64,000 nt of DNA from Sphingomonas horti (GTDB lineage Bacteria > Pseudomonadota > Alphaproteobacteria > Sphingomonadales > Sphingomonadaceae), in assembly GCF_009753715.1 (NCBI RefSeq), contig NZ_WQMS01000016.1:124001-188000 (forward strand), read 5' to 3'. The translations under genes were made by a program, and so were the position numbers. Under the pieces are notes generated by a model, which made no database searches, was not told the origin of the DNA, and saw only the letters and a list, made by a program, of their open reading frames with translations. Positions 9,451-20,131 of this stretch are shown piece by piece. Each line of letters opens with the position of its first letter. Within the stretch, counting starts at the first letter, position 1.

Positions 9451-11099
9451 GCCGCCTCGACAACAGCCGCCACATCCGCGCGCCCCGTGGGTCCGAGCTC
9501 AATGCGAAAAGCTGGCTGACCGAGGCCCCCTTGCGGATGCTGATGAACAATCTCGACGACGAGGTCGCCGAGAACCCGCAGGAGCTCGTCGTCTATGGCG
9601 GCATCGGCCGGGCGGCGCGGGACTGGGAAAGCTTCGACCGCATCGCAGCCGTGCTGAAGCGGCTAGGGGACGAGGAGACGCTGCTGGTCCAGTCCGGCAA
9701 GCCGGTCGGCGTGTTCCGCACCCACCGTGACGCGCCGCGCGTGCTGATCGCCAACTCCAACCTCGTGCCGCGCTGGGCCGATTGGGACCATTTCAACGAG
9801 CTCGATCGCAAAGGGCTGATGATGTACGGCCAGATGACGGCCGGCAGCTGGATCTACATCGGCACGCAGGGTATCGTCCAAGGCACCTACGAGACCTTCG
9901 TCGAGGTCGGGCGCCAGCATTATGGCGGCGACCTTTCCGGCAAATGGATTCTGACGGCGGGCCTGGGCGGCATGGGCGGCGCGCAGCCGCTGGCGGCGGT
10001 GATGGCCGGCGCCTCGTGCCTTGCGGTCGAATGCCAACCGAGCCGGATCGAGATGCGGCTGAAGACCCGCTATCTCGATCGCGCGACCGACAGCCTGGAC
10101 GAAGCGCTGGAGCTGGTCACGACCGCGAAGGCGCCGATCTCGGTCGGTCTGCTCGGCAATGCCGCGGATACCTATCCGGAGCTGGTGCGGCGCGGCGTGC
10201 GGCCGGACGTGGTGACGGACCAGACCTCGGCCCACGATCCGGTCAACGGGTACCTCCCCAAGGGCTGGACGCTCGACCGCTGGATGCGCGAGCGCGAGGC
10301 CGATCCCAAGGCAGTCGAGCACGCGGCCAAGGCGTCGATGGCCGAGCATGTCCGCGCGATGCTCGATTTCTGGAAAGCGGGCGTGCCGACGCTCGATTAC
10401 GGCAACAATATCCGCCAGATGGCGAAAGATGAAGGCGTCGCGGACGCGTTCGCTTTCCCCGGCTTCGTGCCCGCCTATATCCGCCCGCTCTTCTGCCGCG
10501 GTGTCGGCCCGTTCCGCTGGTGTGCGTTGTCCGGCGATCCGGAGGACATCTACAGGACCGACGCCAAGGTGAAGGAACTGCTGCCCGGCAATGCGCATCT
10601 CCATCGCTGGCTCGACATGGCGAAGGAGCGGATCGCCTTCCAAGGCCTGCCGGCGCGCATCTGCTGGGTGGGCCTGGGCGACCGCCACCGCCTCGGCCTC
10701 GCCTTCAACGAGATGGTGCGCTCTGGCGAGCTGAAGGCGCCGGTTGTGATCGGCCGCGACCATCTCGATTCGGGCTCCGTCGCCAGCCCGAATCGCGAGA
10801 CCGAAGCGATGCGCGACGGCTCCGACGCGGTCTCGGACTGGCCGCTGCTGAACGCGCTGCTGAACACCGCGAGCGGCGCGACCTGGGTCTCGCTGCACCA
10901 TGGCGGCGGCGTCGGCATGGGCTATTCGCAGCACGCCGGCATGGTGATCGTTGCCGACGGAACCGACGAAGCCGCCACCCGGCTGGAACGCGTGCTGTGG
11001 AACGACCCCGCCACCGGGGTCATGCGCCACGCGGATGCCGGCTACGACATCGCGGTGGAATGCGCGCGGGAAAAAGGGCTGGACCTTCCCTCTCTTTAG
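9447..11099 (+). CDS. hutU: Urocanate hydratase
   Basis: A 550-residue NAD-dependent urocanase that hydrates urocanate to imidazolonepropionate, the second hut step. The start ATG 9447 overlaps the hutG stop (ATGA). The NAD-binding [17 protein letters not shown] region and the active-site cysteine in [15 protein letters not shown] are clear. The [17 protein letters not shown] block near the C-terminus and the length are as expected. It is the last gene of the rightward hut operon; the next gene starts 69 bp later and is functionally unrelated. Confidence 0.97.
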   Translation: MSRLDNSRHIRAPRGSELNAKSWLTEAPLRMLMNNLDDEVAENPQELVVYGGIGRAARDWESFDRIAAVLKRLGDEETLLVQSGKPVGVFRTHRDAPRVLIANSNLVPRWADWDHFNELDRKGLMMYGQMTAGSWIYIGTQGIVQGTYETFVEVGRQHYGGDLSGKWILTAGLGGMGGAQPLAAVMAGASCLAVECQPSRIEMRLKTRYLDRATDSLDEALELVTTAKAPISVGLLGNAADTYPELVRRGVRPDVVTDQTSAHDPVNGYLPKGWTLDRWMREREADPKAVEHAAKASMAEHVRAMLDFWKAGVPTLDYGNNIRQMAKDEGVADAFAFPGFVPAYIRPLFCRGVGPFRWCALSGDPEDIYRTDAKVKELLPGNAHLHRWLDMAKERIAFQGLPARICWVGLGDRHRLGLAFNEMVRSGELKAPVVIGRDHLDSGSVASPNRETEAMRDGSDAVSDWPLLNALLNTASGATWVSLHHGGGVGMGYSQHAGMVIVADGTDEAATRLERVLWNDPATGVMRHADAGYDIAVECAREKGLDLPSL

Positions 11100-11168
11100 G
11101 CGACGAACCGTGCCTGGGCCGCGTTGACGATCGTTGTTGTCGGGAACCTTCGCCCATACCTTCGATGC

Positions 11169-11780
11169 ATGTTGATTTCGCGGCGGGGGCTGATCGGGTC
11201 CGTGGCGGCGTTGGCGGTGACGGGGACGGCCCGCGCGCCGGCGGCACTGGGGACACTGGTCGCCCCGAAACAGAATGAATCGGATATCGTGAAGGCAGCG
11301 CGGCGGGCGCTGGCAACGCATGGCGGCGCGGCCGAGCATCGCGACCTGGTCGGCGTTGCCGATTTCAGCCCGGCTTCACGCGATCCGCGTTTTTACCTCG
11401 TCGACATGGCCAACGGGCGTGTGTCGAGCTTCCTGGTCGCGCACGGCCGCGGGTCTGACCCGGATCACAGCGGCTGGCTGAAGCGTTTTTCGAACGACGA
11501 AGGGTCGAACGCGACTTCTTCGGGCGTGTACCTGACGGCCGGCGAATATGAGGGCAAGCATGGCCGCTCGATGCGCCTGCAGGGACTTGACCCCACCAAC
11601 TGCAATGCCGAGCCGCGGGCGGTCGTGATTCACGGCGCCTGGTATGTCAGCCCGCAGATGGTCGCGGAGCACGGCAAGCTAGGCCGCAGCGAAGGCTGCT
11701 TCGCGTTCAGCGAGGCCGACCTGCCGCGCGTGCTGGAGCGGCTCGGGCCCGGACGGCTGATTACCGCCGGCAAATTCTGA
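11169..11780 (+). CDS. Secreted L,D-transpeptidase catalytic-domain protein (YkuD_2 type)
   Basis: A 203-residue exported murein L,D-transpeptidase-like protein. The N-terminus MLISRRGLIGSVAALAV has a twin-arginine-like start followed by a hydrophobic stretch and a probable cleavage after TARA, so periplasmic location is likely. The predicted catalytic pair is His155 (VVIHGAWYVS) and Cys177 (GRSEGCFAF), in the order and spacing of the YkuD_2 family, which cross-links or edits peptidoglycan stem peptides. ATG 11169 is preferred over the in-frame 11124 because it begins the signal peptide directly. It stands alone between hutU and a bidirectional terminator. Confidence 0.85.
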   Translation: MLISRRGLIGSVAALAVTGTARAPAALGTLVAPKQNESDIVKAARRALATHGGAAEHRDLVGVADFSPASRDPRFYLVDMANGRVSSFLVAHGRGSDPDHSGWLKRFSNDEGSNATSSGVYLTAGEYEGKHGRSMRLQGLDPTNCNAEPRAVVIHGAWYVSPQMVAEHGKLGRSEGCFAFSEADLPRVLERLGPGRLITAGKF

Positions 11781-11796
11781 TCTCGCCGAATAGAGA

Positions 11797-11833
11797 AAGG
11801 GCGCGCACCGCAACGGTGGACGCCCTTTTCTGT
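11797..11833. terminator. Bidirectional intrinsic terminator
   Basis: GAAAGGGCG pairs with CGCCCTTTTC across a GC-rich loop, giving T-runs on both strands. It lies in the 66-bp gap between the convergent L,D-transpeptidase and DUF4167 genes. Confidence 0.75.
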
Positions 11834-11846
11834 TAGCGGCGATCGA

Positions 11847-12533
11847 TCAGGCTGCGGGCGGCACTTCGACCGTGTCGTTGGCCCCTTCCGGCCGCGGGCG
11901 GCGTGTGCGGCGGCGCGGTGCCGGCTGCTCCTCGGCCGCGCCGGTGTCGGCGGCGATCGACGGTGGCAGGCGATCGACATCGAACGCCTCGACCGGCTCG
12001 CTATCCTCGCGCTGGCGGCGGGGACGGCGGTTGCGGCGCTGGCCTTCCTCGTCGCCGCTGCGGGTCTCCGAGGCTTCGGAGCCATCGCCCGCTGCTTCGG
12101 CCGCTTGCGCCGGCTGCCGGTCGCGTCGCTCATCGTCGCGGCGGAAGCCGTTGCGGTCGCCGCGATCGCGATCGTTGCGCTCGCGCCGCTGGTTGTTGTC
12201 GCGCGCTTCGAACTCGTCGCCGCCGTCTTCGCCCTCGAACTCGTCGTCCGAGCCGCTGCGCTGCGGCCGCTGTTCCTCGAAGCGGGCGCGGGATTCGCTC
12301 AGCACCCGGAAATAATGATCTGCAAACTGCAGATAATATTCGGTGGTGACGCGGTCGCCGGCCATCTGCGCGTCGCGCGCCAGATTCTTGTATTTCTCGT
12401 GAAGCTGCTGGGCGTTCCCGCGGGCGCGATTGTCGATGCGGTTGCCACCGCCACCGCCGGGACGCCCCGGATTGCCCTGCGGCCGCTGGCCGCCACGGCC
12501 GCGACGGCGGCCGCCCTGACGATTGTCGATCAA
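11847..12533 (-). CDS. DUF4167 domain-containing protein
   Basis: A 228-residue protein with a conserved N-terminal domain (residues about 1-80) that begins [17 protein letters not shown] and contains LHEKYKNLARDAQMAGDRV and YYLQFADHYFRVL. This is the alphaproteobacterial DUF4167 signature. The remaining two thirds is low complexity, alternating acidic and Arg-rich segments (RRERNDRDRGDRNGFRRDD), and is probably disordered. The basic RG-rich N-terminus suggests RNA or nucleic-acid binding, but no function is established. It has its own upstream region and is transcribed toward the L,D-transpeptidase. Confidence 0.9.
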   Translation of the reverse strand: MIDNRQGGRRRGRGGQRPQGNPGRPGGGGGNRIDNRARGNAQQLHEKYKNLARDAQMAGDRVTTEYYLQFADHYFRVLSESRARFEEQRPQRSGSDDEFEGEDGGDEFEARDNNQRRERNDRDRGDRNGFRRDDERRDRQPAQAAEAAGDGSEASETRSGDEEGQRRNRRPRRQREDSEPVEAFDVDRLPPSIAADTGAAEEQPAPRRRTRRPRPEGANDTVEVPPAA

Positions 12534-12822
12534 AGGATGTCCTCTACTTCACCCAAAAACTTGTCCGTTCCGGCCCCGTCCAGTTCCTTCTCGAACTCCG
12601 TCGGATGCGCGGCCCTGGGGAGCCGCGCCGCATGCGCAGGCTCACGCCATTCGCCAGCGCGGCCGGGTCATAACCGCGTCTTAGCTGTGGGGATGGGAGG
12701 CCCTTTTCGAACCGCCGTTGGGCGCCGTTTTCGAAAAACTGCCTTCCCCTCTGGCCCCTTATCTAGTGGGTCGTGTCACAAAAACCAAGTGGAAATTAGC
12801 GGCAAATTCTTGCTGATCTGTG
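12534..12822. other. Intergenic region, 289 bp, no gene seen
   Basis: This lies between the DUF4167 start and the prmC stop. It should hold the DUF4167 promoter and 5' leader. The right-hand part (12775-12815) is noticeably A/T-richer than its surroundings. Short open frames here have no convincing start signals or family resemblance. Confidence 0.5.
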
Positions 12823-13732
12823 TCAGGGCGCAGTCACGGCCAGGCAGCGGTCAAGTCCCGCCAGGTCCTTCGCCGTCACGGCCTTCAGTCCGGCCGCCTC
12901 GACCAGCCGCCTCACGGCCGCCGCCTGGGTGGCGCCGATTTCGAGCACGGCGAGCCCCTGCGGCGCCAGCAGGCGTGGCAGCTGGGGAATGAGGGAGCGA
13001 TAATCGTCCAGCCCCTCCGGCCCTGCATAAAGCGCCGCGGATGGCTCGTGGTCGGCGACGTCGGGCGGCAGGGCAGCGCCGGATTCGACATAGGGCGGGT
13101 TGCACAGGACCAGGTCGACGCGGGCATCGAGTGCGTCGGCCCAGCTCCCGCGGACGAACGCGGCGCGGTCGCCAAAACCGAGCCGTTCGGCGTTGCCGCG
13201 CGCGACCTTCAGCGCCGCCGCGGACTGGTCGAGGCCGAGTCCCCATGCGGACCGCCACTGGTCGAGGCCCGCCAGCAGCAGCGCGCCGGAGCCGGTGCCG
13301 AGATCGAGCATGATACGCGGGGCGCGGCCGGTGAAATGCGCGATCGCCGTTTCGAGCAGCGTCTCGGTGTCCGGTCGGGGAATCAGCACGTCCGGCGTGA
13401 CGTGGAGATCGAGCGTCCAGAAGCTCCTGGTGCCGGTGATATAGGCGACCGGCTCGTGCGCGAGGCGGCGGCGGAGCAGCGCTTCGAAGGCGGGCGGCAC
13501 GGGGCGGCCGGGCCCGAGCAGCAGCGCCTCCCGTGAGATGCCGAGCGCGTGGGCGAGCAGCAGTTCGGCGTCGAGACGCGGGGTGGGGGAGATAGGGGCG
13601 AGGCGCCGGGCGGCGGCAGCCAAACTAAGCTCCTCCCCTTCAGGGAAGGGGTTGGGGCTGGGGCTGGTTTGACGCTCGGAGTCCGACGGACCGGCCCCAC
13701 CCCAACCCCTTCCCTGAAGGGGAGGGGTTTTC

Positions 13733-13740
<8 letters not shown>
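12823..13740 (-). CDS. prmC: Peptide chain release factor N(5)-glutamine methyltransferase
   Basis: A SAM-dependent methyltransferase that methylates the glutamine of the GGQ motif in RF1/RF2, encoded directly beside prf[14 protein letters not shown] is the SAM-binding motif and LCNPPYVES the catalytic NPPY. The ATG 13740 overlaps the last prfA codons and gives 305 residues. Residues 2-38 (from [16 protein letters not shown]) are encoded entirely by a palindromic repeat and have no counterpart in the family. An alternative is TTG 13623, just past the repeat, with GGGGAGGAG 5 nt upstream. It gives 266 residues starting [10 protein letters not shown], close to a normal PrmC N-terminus (about 280). 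Function is certain; the start is not. Confidence 0.93.
13632..13725. repeat. Palindromic repeat at the prfA-prmC junction
   Basis: Exact 26-bp inverted arms at 13632-13657 and 13700-13725 (starting CCTCCCCTTCAGGGAAGGGG), each arm containing its own small palindrome. The 42-nt middle includes TCGGA-g-TCCGA. On the minus strand the element lies immediately after the prfA stop, within the annotated 5' end of prmC, and is open in the prmC frame. Its prmC-proximal end carries GGGGAGGAG, a strong Shine-Dalgarno. Confidence 0.9.
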
Positions 13741-14805
<1,065 letters not shown>

Positions 14806-14809
<4 letters not shown>

Positions 14810-16050
14810 GCGGCCTCAGGTGAGGAAAGCGGCAACAGATGACTGATCCGCTCGACTAATTCCTTGTCACCTCGCGAGCCGACACGCACCTTTCCATCGC
14901 GCACAACAAAGCTCAAGATAATCCGTGCCGGCACTTTAGCAGCCTTATCGAAGCGTTTTCGGGGGGAACCCGATGCGATCATGTCCGCTGACAAGCCAGC
15001 ACGTCTTAGATCGGATAATCGAGCAGTTGCATCGGTAAGGGCCTCGTCGTCTTCGACAGCGATAACGACGTCCAAGACCTGACTAGCCGGCGCCTCGACC
15101 AGCATCGCCAGCCGCTCGATTCCCGCCGCCCAGCCGACGGCTGGCGTGTGCGGGCCGCCGAGATTTTCGATCAGTCCGTCATAGCGGCCACCGCCCAGCA
15201 CCGTCCCCTGCGCGCCCAGGCGGTCGGTCACGAACTCGAACGCGGTGTGGCGGTAATAATCGAGGCCGCGGACGAGGCTGGGGTTGCGAGTCCAGGCGAC
15301 GCCGGCGGCGTCGAGGCCTTTCGTCACCGCTTCGAAGAAGGCGCCGGCCTCGCTGGTCAACACGTCGTCGATCGACGGCGCCGCGTCGGCGATCGGGCGA
15401 TCGCGCGGGTCCTTGCTGTCGAGGATGCGCATCGGGTTGCGCTCCAGCCGGTCGAGGCTCTCCTGCGACATCTCGCCGCGATGCGCCGCAAAGTGGCGGA
15501 CCAGCGCGTCGCGCCAGGCGGTCCGCGTCTCGGCATCGCCCAGCGTGTTCAGCTGCAGCGTCACGCCATCGCTGACGCCCAGTTCCTTCAACAACTGATC
15601 GGCCATCACCAGCAGCTCGACATCGGCCGCCGGCTCGGCCGCGCCGATCACTTCGGCGTCGAGCTGGTGGAATTGCCGGAACCGGCCTTTCTGCGGCCGT
15701 TCGTAGCGGAACAGCGGCCCGTGCGTCGCGACCTTCAGCGGCGCATATTGCTGCCAGCCTTCGGTCAGATAGGCGCGGGCGATGCCGGCGGTGAATTCCG
15801 GCCGGAGCGTCAGCGAATCCCCGCCGCGATCTTCGAAGGTGTACATTTCCTTCGAGACGACGTCGGTGGTTTCGCCCAGCGAGCGCGCGAATACGGCGGT
15901 CGCCTCGAACACTGGCACCTCGACGCGCTGGAAGGCGTACAGCTTTCGCACCCGGTCGAACGTGTCGACCACATGCTGGAAGCGCAGGGCCTGCTCGCCA
16001 AGCATGTCCTGCGTACCGCGGATCGGGCGGGGTGTTTCGATCTTTCCCAT
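14806..16050 (-). CDS. hisS: Histidyl-tRNA synthetase
   Basis: A 414-residue class II aminoacyl-tRNA synthetase charging tRNA-His. Motif 2 appears as [22 protein letters not shown]; the histidine-specific [15 protein letters not shown] and the motif 3 GGGRYDGL...GWAAGIERL follow. The C-terminal anticodon-binding domain (about residues 330-414) is present, so this is HisRS and not the HisZ paralogue. The DNA encoding that domain (14820-15060) is about 55% G+C by hand count, against about 70% just upstream, with less biased codon use. The gene is first in the hisS-prfA-prmC operon and divergent from the DUF1345 gene. Confidence 0.97.
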
Positions 16051-16102
16051 AAGGCGCCGCTCTCTATGCGAGACGCGGCGCTTTCGCTAGCGTCCGCAAT
16101 GC

Positions 16103-16732
16103 ATGCGGCCGGTGGGTACCTATCTCGCGCCAGAACGCTTTCTCGCGTTCCTCGTCGTGCTGGCGCTGACGACCTGGCTTGCTGCGCAACAGGCGCCGAT
16201 CGAGCGGGCCGCGATGATCGGTTTCGATGTCGCTGCGCTGGCATTCCTGCTCATCATCCTGCCGCTGCTGCGCAAGGACGCGCGGCATATGCGCGAAAGC
16301 TCCCGGCTGAACGACGCCAATCGCGCGATGTTGCTGGCTGTATCGGGCGCAGTGATCCTTGCGATCTTGGTCGCGATCGGCTCCGAAGTGTCGCAGAAGG
16401 ACAGGCTCGACGCGCTCGGCAAGGCCTTGGTCATCGCGACGCTGGCGCTTGCCTGGCTGTTCTCCAACGCCGTTTATGCGCTGCACTACGCGCACGTCTT
16501 CTACCTGCCGGACGGGAATCGGGACCGGGGCGGACTCGAATTCCCCGGCCGCCGCGAACCGGATTATGCGGACTTCTTCTATTTCGCCTTCACGCTGGGC
16601 ATGACCTTCCAGACGTCGGACGTGTCGATCTGCAGCCGCCGCATGCGTCAGCTCGTGCTGATGCACAGCATGGCGGCGTTCGTGTTCAACATCGGCGTGC
16701 TCGCCTTCACGATCAACGTGTTGGGCTCCTAG
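16103..16732 (+). CDS. DUF1345 integral membrane protein
   Basis: A 209-residue polytopic inner-membrane protein. Hydrophobic segments lie at about residues 12-30, 36-55, 78-95, 108-130 and 180-205. HYAHVFYLPDG, DYADFFYFAFTLGMTFQTSDV and the C-terminal FNIGVLAFTINVLG match the DUF1345 family, which has no established function. ATG 16103 lies 53 bp from the divergent hisS start. The M61 peptidase follows after 32 bp on the same strand and may share a transcript. Confidence 0.9.
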   Translation: MRPVGTYLAPERFLAFLVVLALTTWLAAQQAPIERAAMIGFDVAALAFLLIILPLLRKDARHMRESSRLNDANRAMLLAVSGAVILAILVAIGSEVSQKDRLDALGKALVIATLALAWLFSNAVYALHYAHVFYLPDGNRDRGGLEFPGRREPDYADFFYFAFTLGMTFQTSDVSICSRRMRQLVLMHSMAAFVFNIGVLAFTINVLGS

Positions 16733-16764
16733 CGCGACGCGACAATTGCCGTTAGCGAGCCGTC

Positions 16765-18672
16765 ATGATCATCCGCTCGCTCCTCCTCGCCACCTCGCTG
16801 GTCGCCGCCGCTCCGCTTCTCGCCGAGAACAGCCGGCCGGAGGCGATTCCCGCGATCGCCCAGGTTCCGCAGTCGAAGGACGAGCCCTATCCCGGCACGA
16901 TCCGGCTGGACGTCGACGCGACCGACGTCGCGCGCGGAATCTTCCGTGTGAAGGAATCGATCCCGGTCGACAAACCGGGGCCGATGACCCTGCTCTTTCC
17001 CAAATGGCTGCAGGGTAACCATGCGCCGCGCGGCGAGATCGACAAGCTTGCCGACCTGGTCGTCACCGCGAACGGCAAGACTGTGCCGTGGCGGCGCGAT
17101 CCGTACGACGTCTATGCCTTCCATATCGACGTGCCGCAGGGCGCGAAGACGGTCGAGCTGTCGTTTCAATTCCTCTCAGCCACGGCGCCGAGCCAGGGCC
17201 GAATCGTCGCCACGCCGGCGATGCTGAACCTGCAGTGGAACTCGGTGTCGCTCTACCCGGCCGGCTACTACGCCCGGCAGATCCCGATCCAGGCGACCGC
17301 GCGCTATCCCGAAGGCTGGCGCGCTTTCTCCGGGTTGCCGTCCGACGTGGCTGGCGGCGTCTATCGCTATGAAAAGACGAGCTACGAGACGCTGCTCGAT
17401 TCACCGGTCTTCGCCGGCAAATATGCCCGGCAGGAGCAGCTGACGCCCGACGTCCGGCTGAACATCGTCGCCGACGAGCCAGCAGATCTCGCCGCGACGC
17501 CCGAGCAGATCGAGACGCACCGGCGCCTCGTCGAGCAGGCGGTCAAGCTGTTCGGCGCGCAGCATTACGACAAATACGAGTTCCTGCTCGCGCTAACCGA
17601 CGAGATGGGGGGCATCGGGCTGGAGCATCACCGCAGCTCCGAGAACGGCGCGAACCCGGAATATTTCACCAAGTGGAACGACGGGCCGGGTCGCCGCAAC
17701 CTGCTGGCGCACGAGTTCACGCATAGCTGGAACGGCAAATTCCGCCGCCCGGCCGGCCTATGGACGCCCGATCACAACACGCCCACGAAGAACAGCCTGC
17801 TCTGGGTCTATGAGGGGCAGACGCAATTCTGGGGTTATGTGCTGGGCGCGCGCTCCGGCCTGTTCACCAAGCAGGAGACGCTGGACGCGCTCGCCTCGAT
17901 CGCTGCCACGCTCGACCAGCGGCCGGCGCGCGAATGGCGCGGGCTGGAGGACACCACCTACGACCCGATCATCTCCGCGCGACGCCCCAAGGGCTGGGTC
18001 AGCTGGCAGCGGTCGGAGGATTATTACAACGAAGGCATGCTGGTCTGGCTGGAAGTCGACGCGACGCTCCGCCGCCTGACCGATGGCCGGCGCGGCATGG
18101 ACGATTTCGCCCGCGCCTTTTTCGGCATTGGCGACCGGGACTGGGGCGTCGTCACCTACACGCTCGACGACATCGTCCGCACGCTGAACGGCATCGCGCC
18201 TTATGACTGGGCCGGGCTGCTCGACAAGCGGCTGTTCGAACATGCCGAGGGCGCGCCGCTGACCGGCTTCACTGCGAGCGGCTATAAATTGGTCTACACG
18301 GCGGAGCCGACGCCGTTCTTCAAGGATGCGGAGAAGCGCTCCAAAGGCACCGACCTCAGCTTCTCGGGCGGCTTTTCGGTGGACAAGGACCGCAAGATCT
18401 CGTCGGTGATCTGGGACAGTCCAGCTTACAAGGCGGGGCTGACCGTCGGCACCGAGATCGCGGCGGTGAACGGCAAGCCCTATTCGGCCGAGGTGATCAA
18501 GGACGCGATCACCGCCGCTGCGTCGGCCAAGGAGCCGATTCAGCTGCTGGTGCGCAATTTCGACCAGTATCGCACGCTCCCGCTCGACTGGCACGGCGGC
18601 TTGCGCTACCCGCGCCTCGAAAAATTCGGCACCGGAGAGGGTGCGCTGGACAGGCTGCTCACGCCCAGATGA
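16765..18672 (+). CDS. M61-family metallopeptidase with PDZ domain
   Basis: A 635-residue secreted zinc aminopeptidase of the glycyl-aminopeptidase (M61) family. The first 20 or so residues (MIIRSLLLATSLVAAAPLLA) form a signal peptide. The zinc motif HEFTHSWNGK is at about residues 316-325, with the third ligand glutamate expected in LLWVYEGQTQFWG. A PDZ domain with GFSVDKDRKISSVIWDSPAYKAGL lies near residues 535-600. The length is usual. Such enzymes remove N-terminal Gly or Ala from peptides in the periplasm; the substrate here is unknown. Confidence 0.92.
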   Translation: MIIRSLLLATSLVAAAPLLAENSRPEAIPAIAQVPQSKDEPYPGTIRLDVDATDVARGIFRVKESIPVDKPGPMTLLFPKWLQGNHAPRGEIDKLADLVVTANGKTVPWRRDPYDVYAFHIDVPQGAKTVELSFQFLSATAPSQGRIVATPAMLNLQWNSVSLYPAGYYARQIPIQATARYPEGWRAFSGLPSDVAGGVYRYEKTSYETLLDSPVFAGKYARQEQLTPDVRLNIVADEPADLAATPEQIETHRRLVEQAVKLFGAQHYDKYEFLLALTDEMGGIGLEHHRSSENGANPEYFTKWNDGPGRRNLLAHEFTHSWNGKFRRPAGLWTPDHNTPTKNSLLWVYEGQTQFWGYVLGARSGLFTKQETLDALASIAATLDQRPAREWRGLEDTTYDPIISARRPKGWVSWQRSEDYYNEGMLVWLEVDATLRRLTDGRRGMDDFARAFFGIGDRDWGVVTYTLDDIVRTLNGIAPYDWAGLLDKRLFEHAEGAPLTGFTASGYKLVYTAEPTPFFKDAEKRSKGTDLSFSGGFSVDKDRKISSVIWDSPAYKAGLTVGTEIAAVNGKPYSAEVIKDAITAAASAKEPIQLLVRNFDQYRTLPLDWHGGLRYPRLEKFGTGEGALDRLLTPR

Positions 18673-18700
18673 GCTGACCCTTCAGTTTCGAGACAGACAC

Positions 18701-19240
18701 ATGAATATCGACCTGATCCCGTGCGGCGACGAGCCGCCGCACAACCTCAACGTCATCATCGAAGTGCCGGTCGGCGGCGAGCCGGTGAAATATGAGTTCG
18801 ACAAGAAGTCGGGGGCCCTGTTCGTCGACCGCATCCTGCACACGCCGATGCGCTATCCTGCGAACTACGGCTTCATTCCGCACACACTGTCGCCGGATGG
18901 CGATCCGCTCGACGCGCTGGTCGTCGCGCGCTCGCCCTTCATTCCCGGCTGCGTGGTCCGCGTCCGCCCGATCGCGGTGCTGATGCTGGAAGACGAAGCC
19001 GGCGGCGACGAGAAATTGCTGACCGTCCCGGTCGATGACACCTTCCCCTACTACACCAAGGTGGAAGAGCGCAGCGACCTGCCCGAGATCGTCGCCCAGC
19101 AGATCGAGCACTTCTTCACCCACTACAAGGACCTCGAGGCCAAGAAGTGGGTCCGCATCGGCCATTGGGAAGGCGCCGAAACCGCGCGCCGGATCGTGGT
19201 CGAAGCGATCGAACGTGCGAAGGCAGCGAAGGGCAATTGA
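18701..19240 (+). CDS. ppa: Inorganic pyrophosphatase
   Basis: A 179-residue family I soluble pyrophosphatase that hydrolyses PPi to drive biosynthetic reactions. The metal-binding signature DGDPLDALVV is clear, as are NYGFIPHTLS and the lysine- and tyrosine-containing active-site segment EVPVGGEPVKYEFDKKSG. ATG 18701 is chosen; an in-frame upstream start would run into the M61 gene. It lies 28 bp after the M61 gene on the same strand and ends at a repeat-type hairpin. Confidence 0.96.
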   Translation: MNIDLIPCGDEPPHNLNVIIEVPVGGEPVKYEFDKKSGALFVDRILHTPMRYPANYGFIPHTLSPDGDPLDALVVARSPFIPGCVVRVRPIAVLMLEDEAGGDEKLLTVPVDDTFPYYTKVEERSDLPEIVAQQIEHFFTHYKDLEAKKWVRIGHWEGAETARRIVVEAIERAKAAKGN

Positions 19241-19241
19241 A

Positions 19242-19314
19242 CCGTCACCCCGGCCTTGAGCCGGGGCCTACCTTTTTTTGCGCACGAGAAGAGAAGGTGG
19301 GTCCGGGGTGACGG
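19242..19314. repeat. Inverted repeat between convergent ppa and SDR genes
   Basis: CCGTCACCCCGG (19242-19253) pairs with CCGGGGTGACGG (19303-19314). Inside are a second CCGG palindrome and a run of seven T. This is the CGTCACCCCGG-type sphingomonad repeat, and it probably also serves as a bidirectional terminator. Confidence 0.75.
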
Positions 19315-19323
19315 CGGGTTACA

Positions 19324-20106
19324 TCACCGTGGCGCCATCCGGATCGCGCCGTCCAGCCGCACATCCTCGCCGTTGAAATAGCCGCATTCGATCATCGTCA
19401 GCGCAAGCTGGGCATACTCGTCCGGCCGGCCGAGCCGTTTCGGGAACGGCACCGAGGCGGCGAGCGCATCGCGAACGTTCTGCGGGGCGGCGGCGAGCAG
19501 CGGCGTGTCGAAGATGCCGGGCAGGATCGTGTTGACGCGAATGCCTTCGCTCATCAGATCGCGCGCGATCGGCAGCGTCATGCCGACCACGCCACCCTTG
19601 GACGCCGAATAGGCCGCCTGGCCCATCTGCCCGTCCTCGGCCGCGACCGACGCGGTGTTGACGATCGCGCCGCGCTCGCCGCTGTCCAGCGGCTCCAGCG
19701 TCAGCATGCCCGCCGCCGACTTGGCGATGCAGCGGAAGGTGCCGACCAGGTTGATCTGGATGATCCAGTTGAACGCATCCAGCGGGAAATGCTTGATCGA
19801 GCCGTCTTCCTTGGAGCGGCTGGCGGTCTTGATCGCGTTGCCGACGCCCGCGCAATTGACCAGGATCCGTTCCTGCCCGTGCGCTTCGCGGGCCTTGGCG
19901 AAGCCGGCGTCGACGCTTTCGTCCGATGTCACGTTCACTTCGCAGAACACGCCGCCGATCTCGCGCGCGACCTCCTCACCCTTGCCGGCCTGAAGGTCGA
20001 AGATCGCGACCTTCACCCCCTTCGCCGCCAGCGACCGCGCTGTCGCCGCGCCGAGGCCCGAGGCGCCGCCGGTTACGACCGCGGCGATGTCACTTCCCAA
20101 TTTCAT
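19324..20106 (-). CDS. SDR-family 3-hydroxyacyl-CoA dehydrogenase
   Basis: A 260-residue short-chain dehydrogenase resembling type-2 (HSD17B10-like) 3-hydroxyacyl-CoA dehydrogenases, which oxidise 3-hydroxyacyl-CoA with NAD+. TGGASGLGAATARSL is the cofactor-binding glycine motif, VNCAGVGNA the structural NAG motif, and the catalytic Ser and YxxxK are in TASVAAEDGQMGQAAYSASKGG. ATG 20106 has GGGGAG at good spacing; an ATG two codons upstream is too close to that site. It is downstream of the thiolase on the same strand, and the two enzymes catalyse consecutive beta-oxidation steps. Confidence 0.88.
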   Translation of the reverse strand: MKLGSDIAAVVTGGASGLGAATARSLAAKGVKVAIFDLQAGKGEEVAREIGGVFCEVNVTSDESVDAGFAKAREAHGQERILVNCAGVGNAIKTASRSKEDGSIKHFPLDAFNWIIQINLVGTFRCIAKSAAGMLTLEPLDSGERGAIVNTASVAAEDGQMGQAAYSASKGGVVGMTLPIARDLMSEGIRVNTILPGIFDTPLLAAAPQNVRDALAASVPFPKRLGRPDEYAQLALTMIECGYFNGEDVRLDGAIRMAPR

Positions 20107-20131
20107 TCTCATCTCCCCTTCTCCGCTCGCT

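Noticed and set aside
9663-11339. A 558-codon minus-strand frame opposite hutU
   Set aside because: Antisense shadow typical of high-G+C coding DNA; the composition is Arg/His/Gly/Asp-rich and resembles no protein family.
12534-12822. A tRNA or small RNA gene in the intergenic gap
   Set aside because: No cloverleaf-like pairing, T-loop sequence or terminator-like hairpin with T-run could be found by eye.
15148-16755. A 535-codon plus-strand frame opposite hisS
   Set aside because: Shadow of hisS on the other strand, running on into a second frame of the DUF1345 gene.
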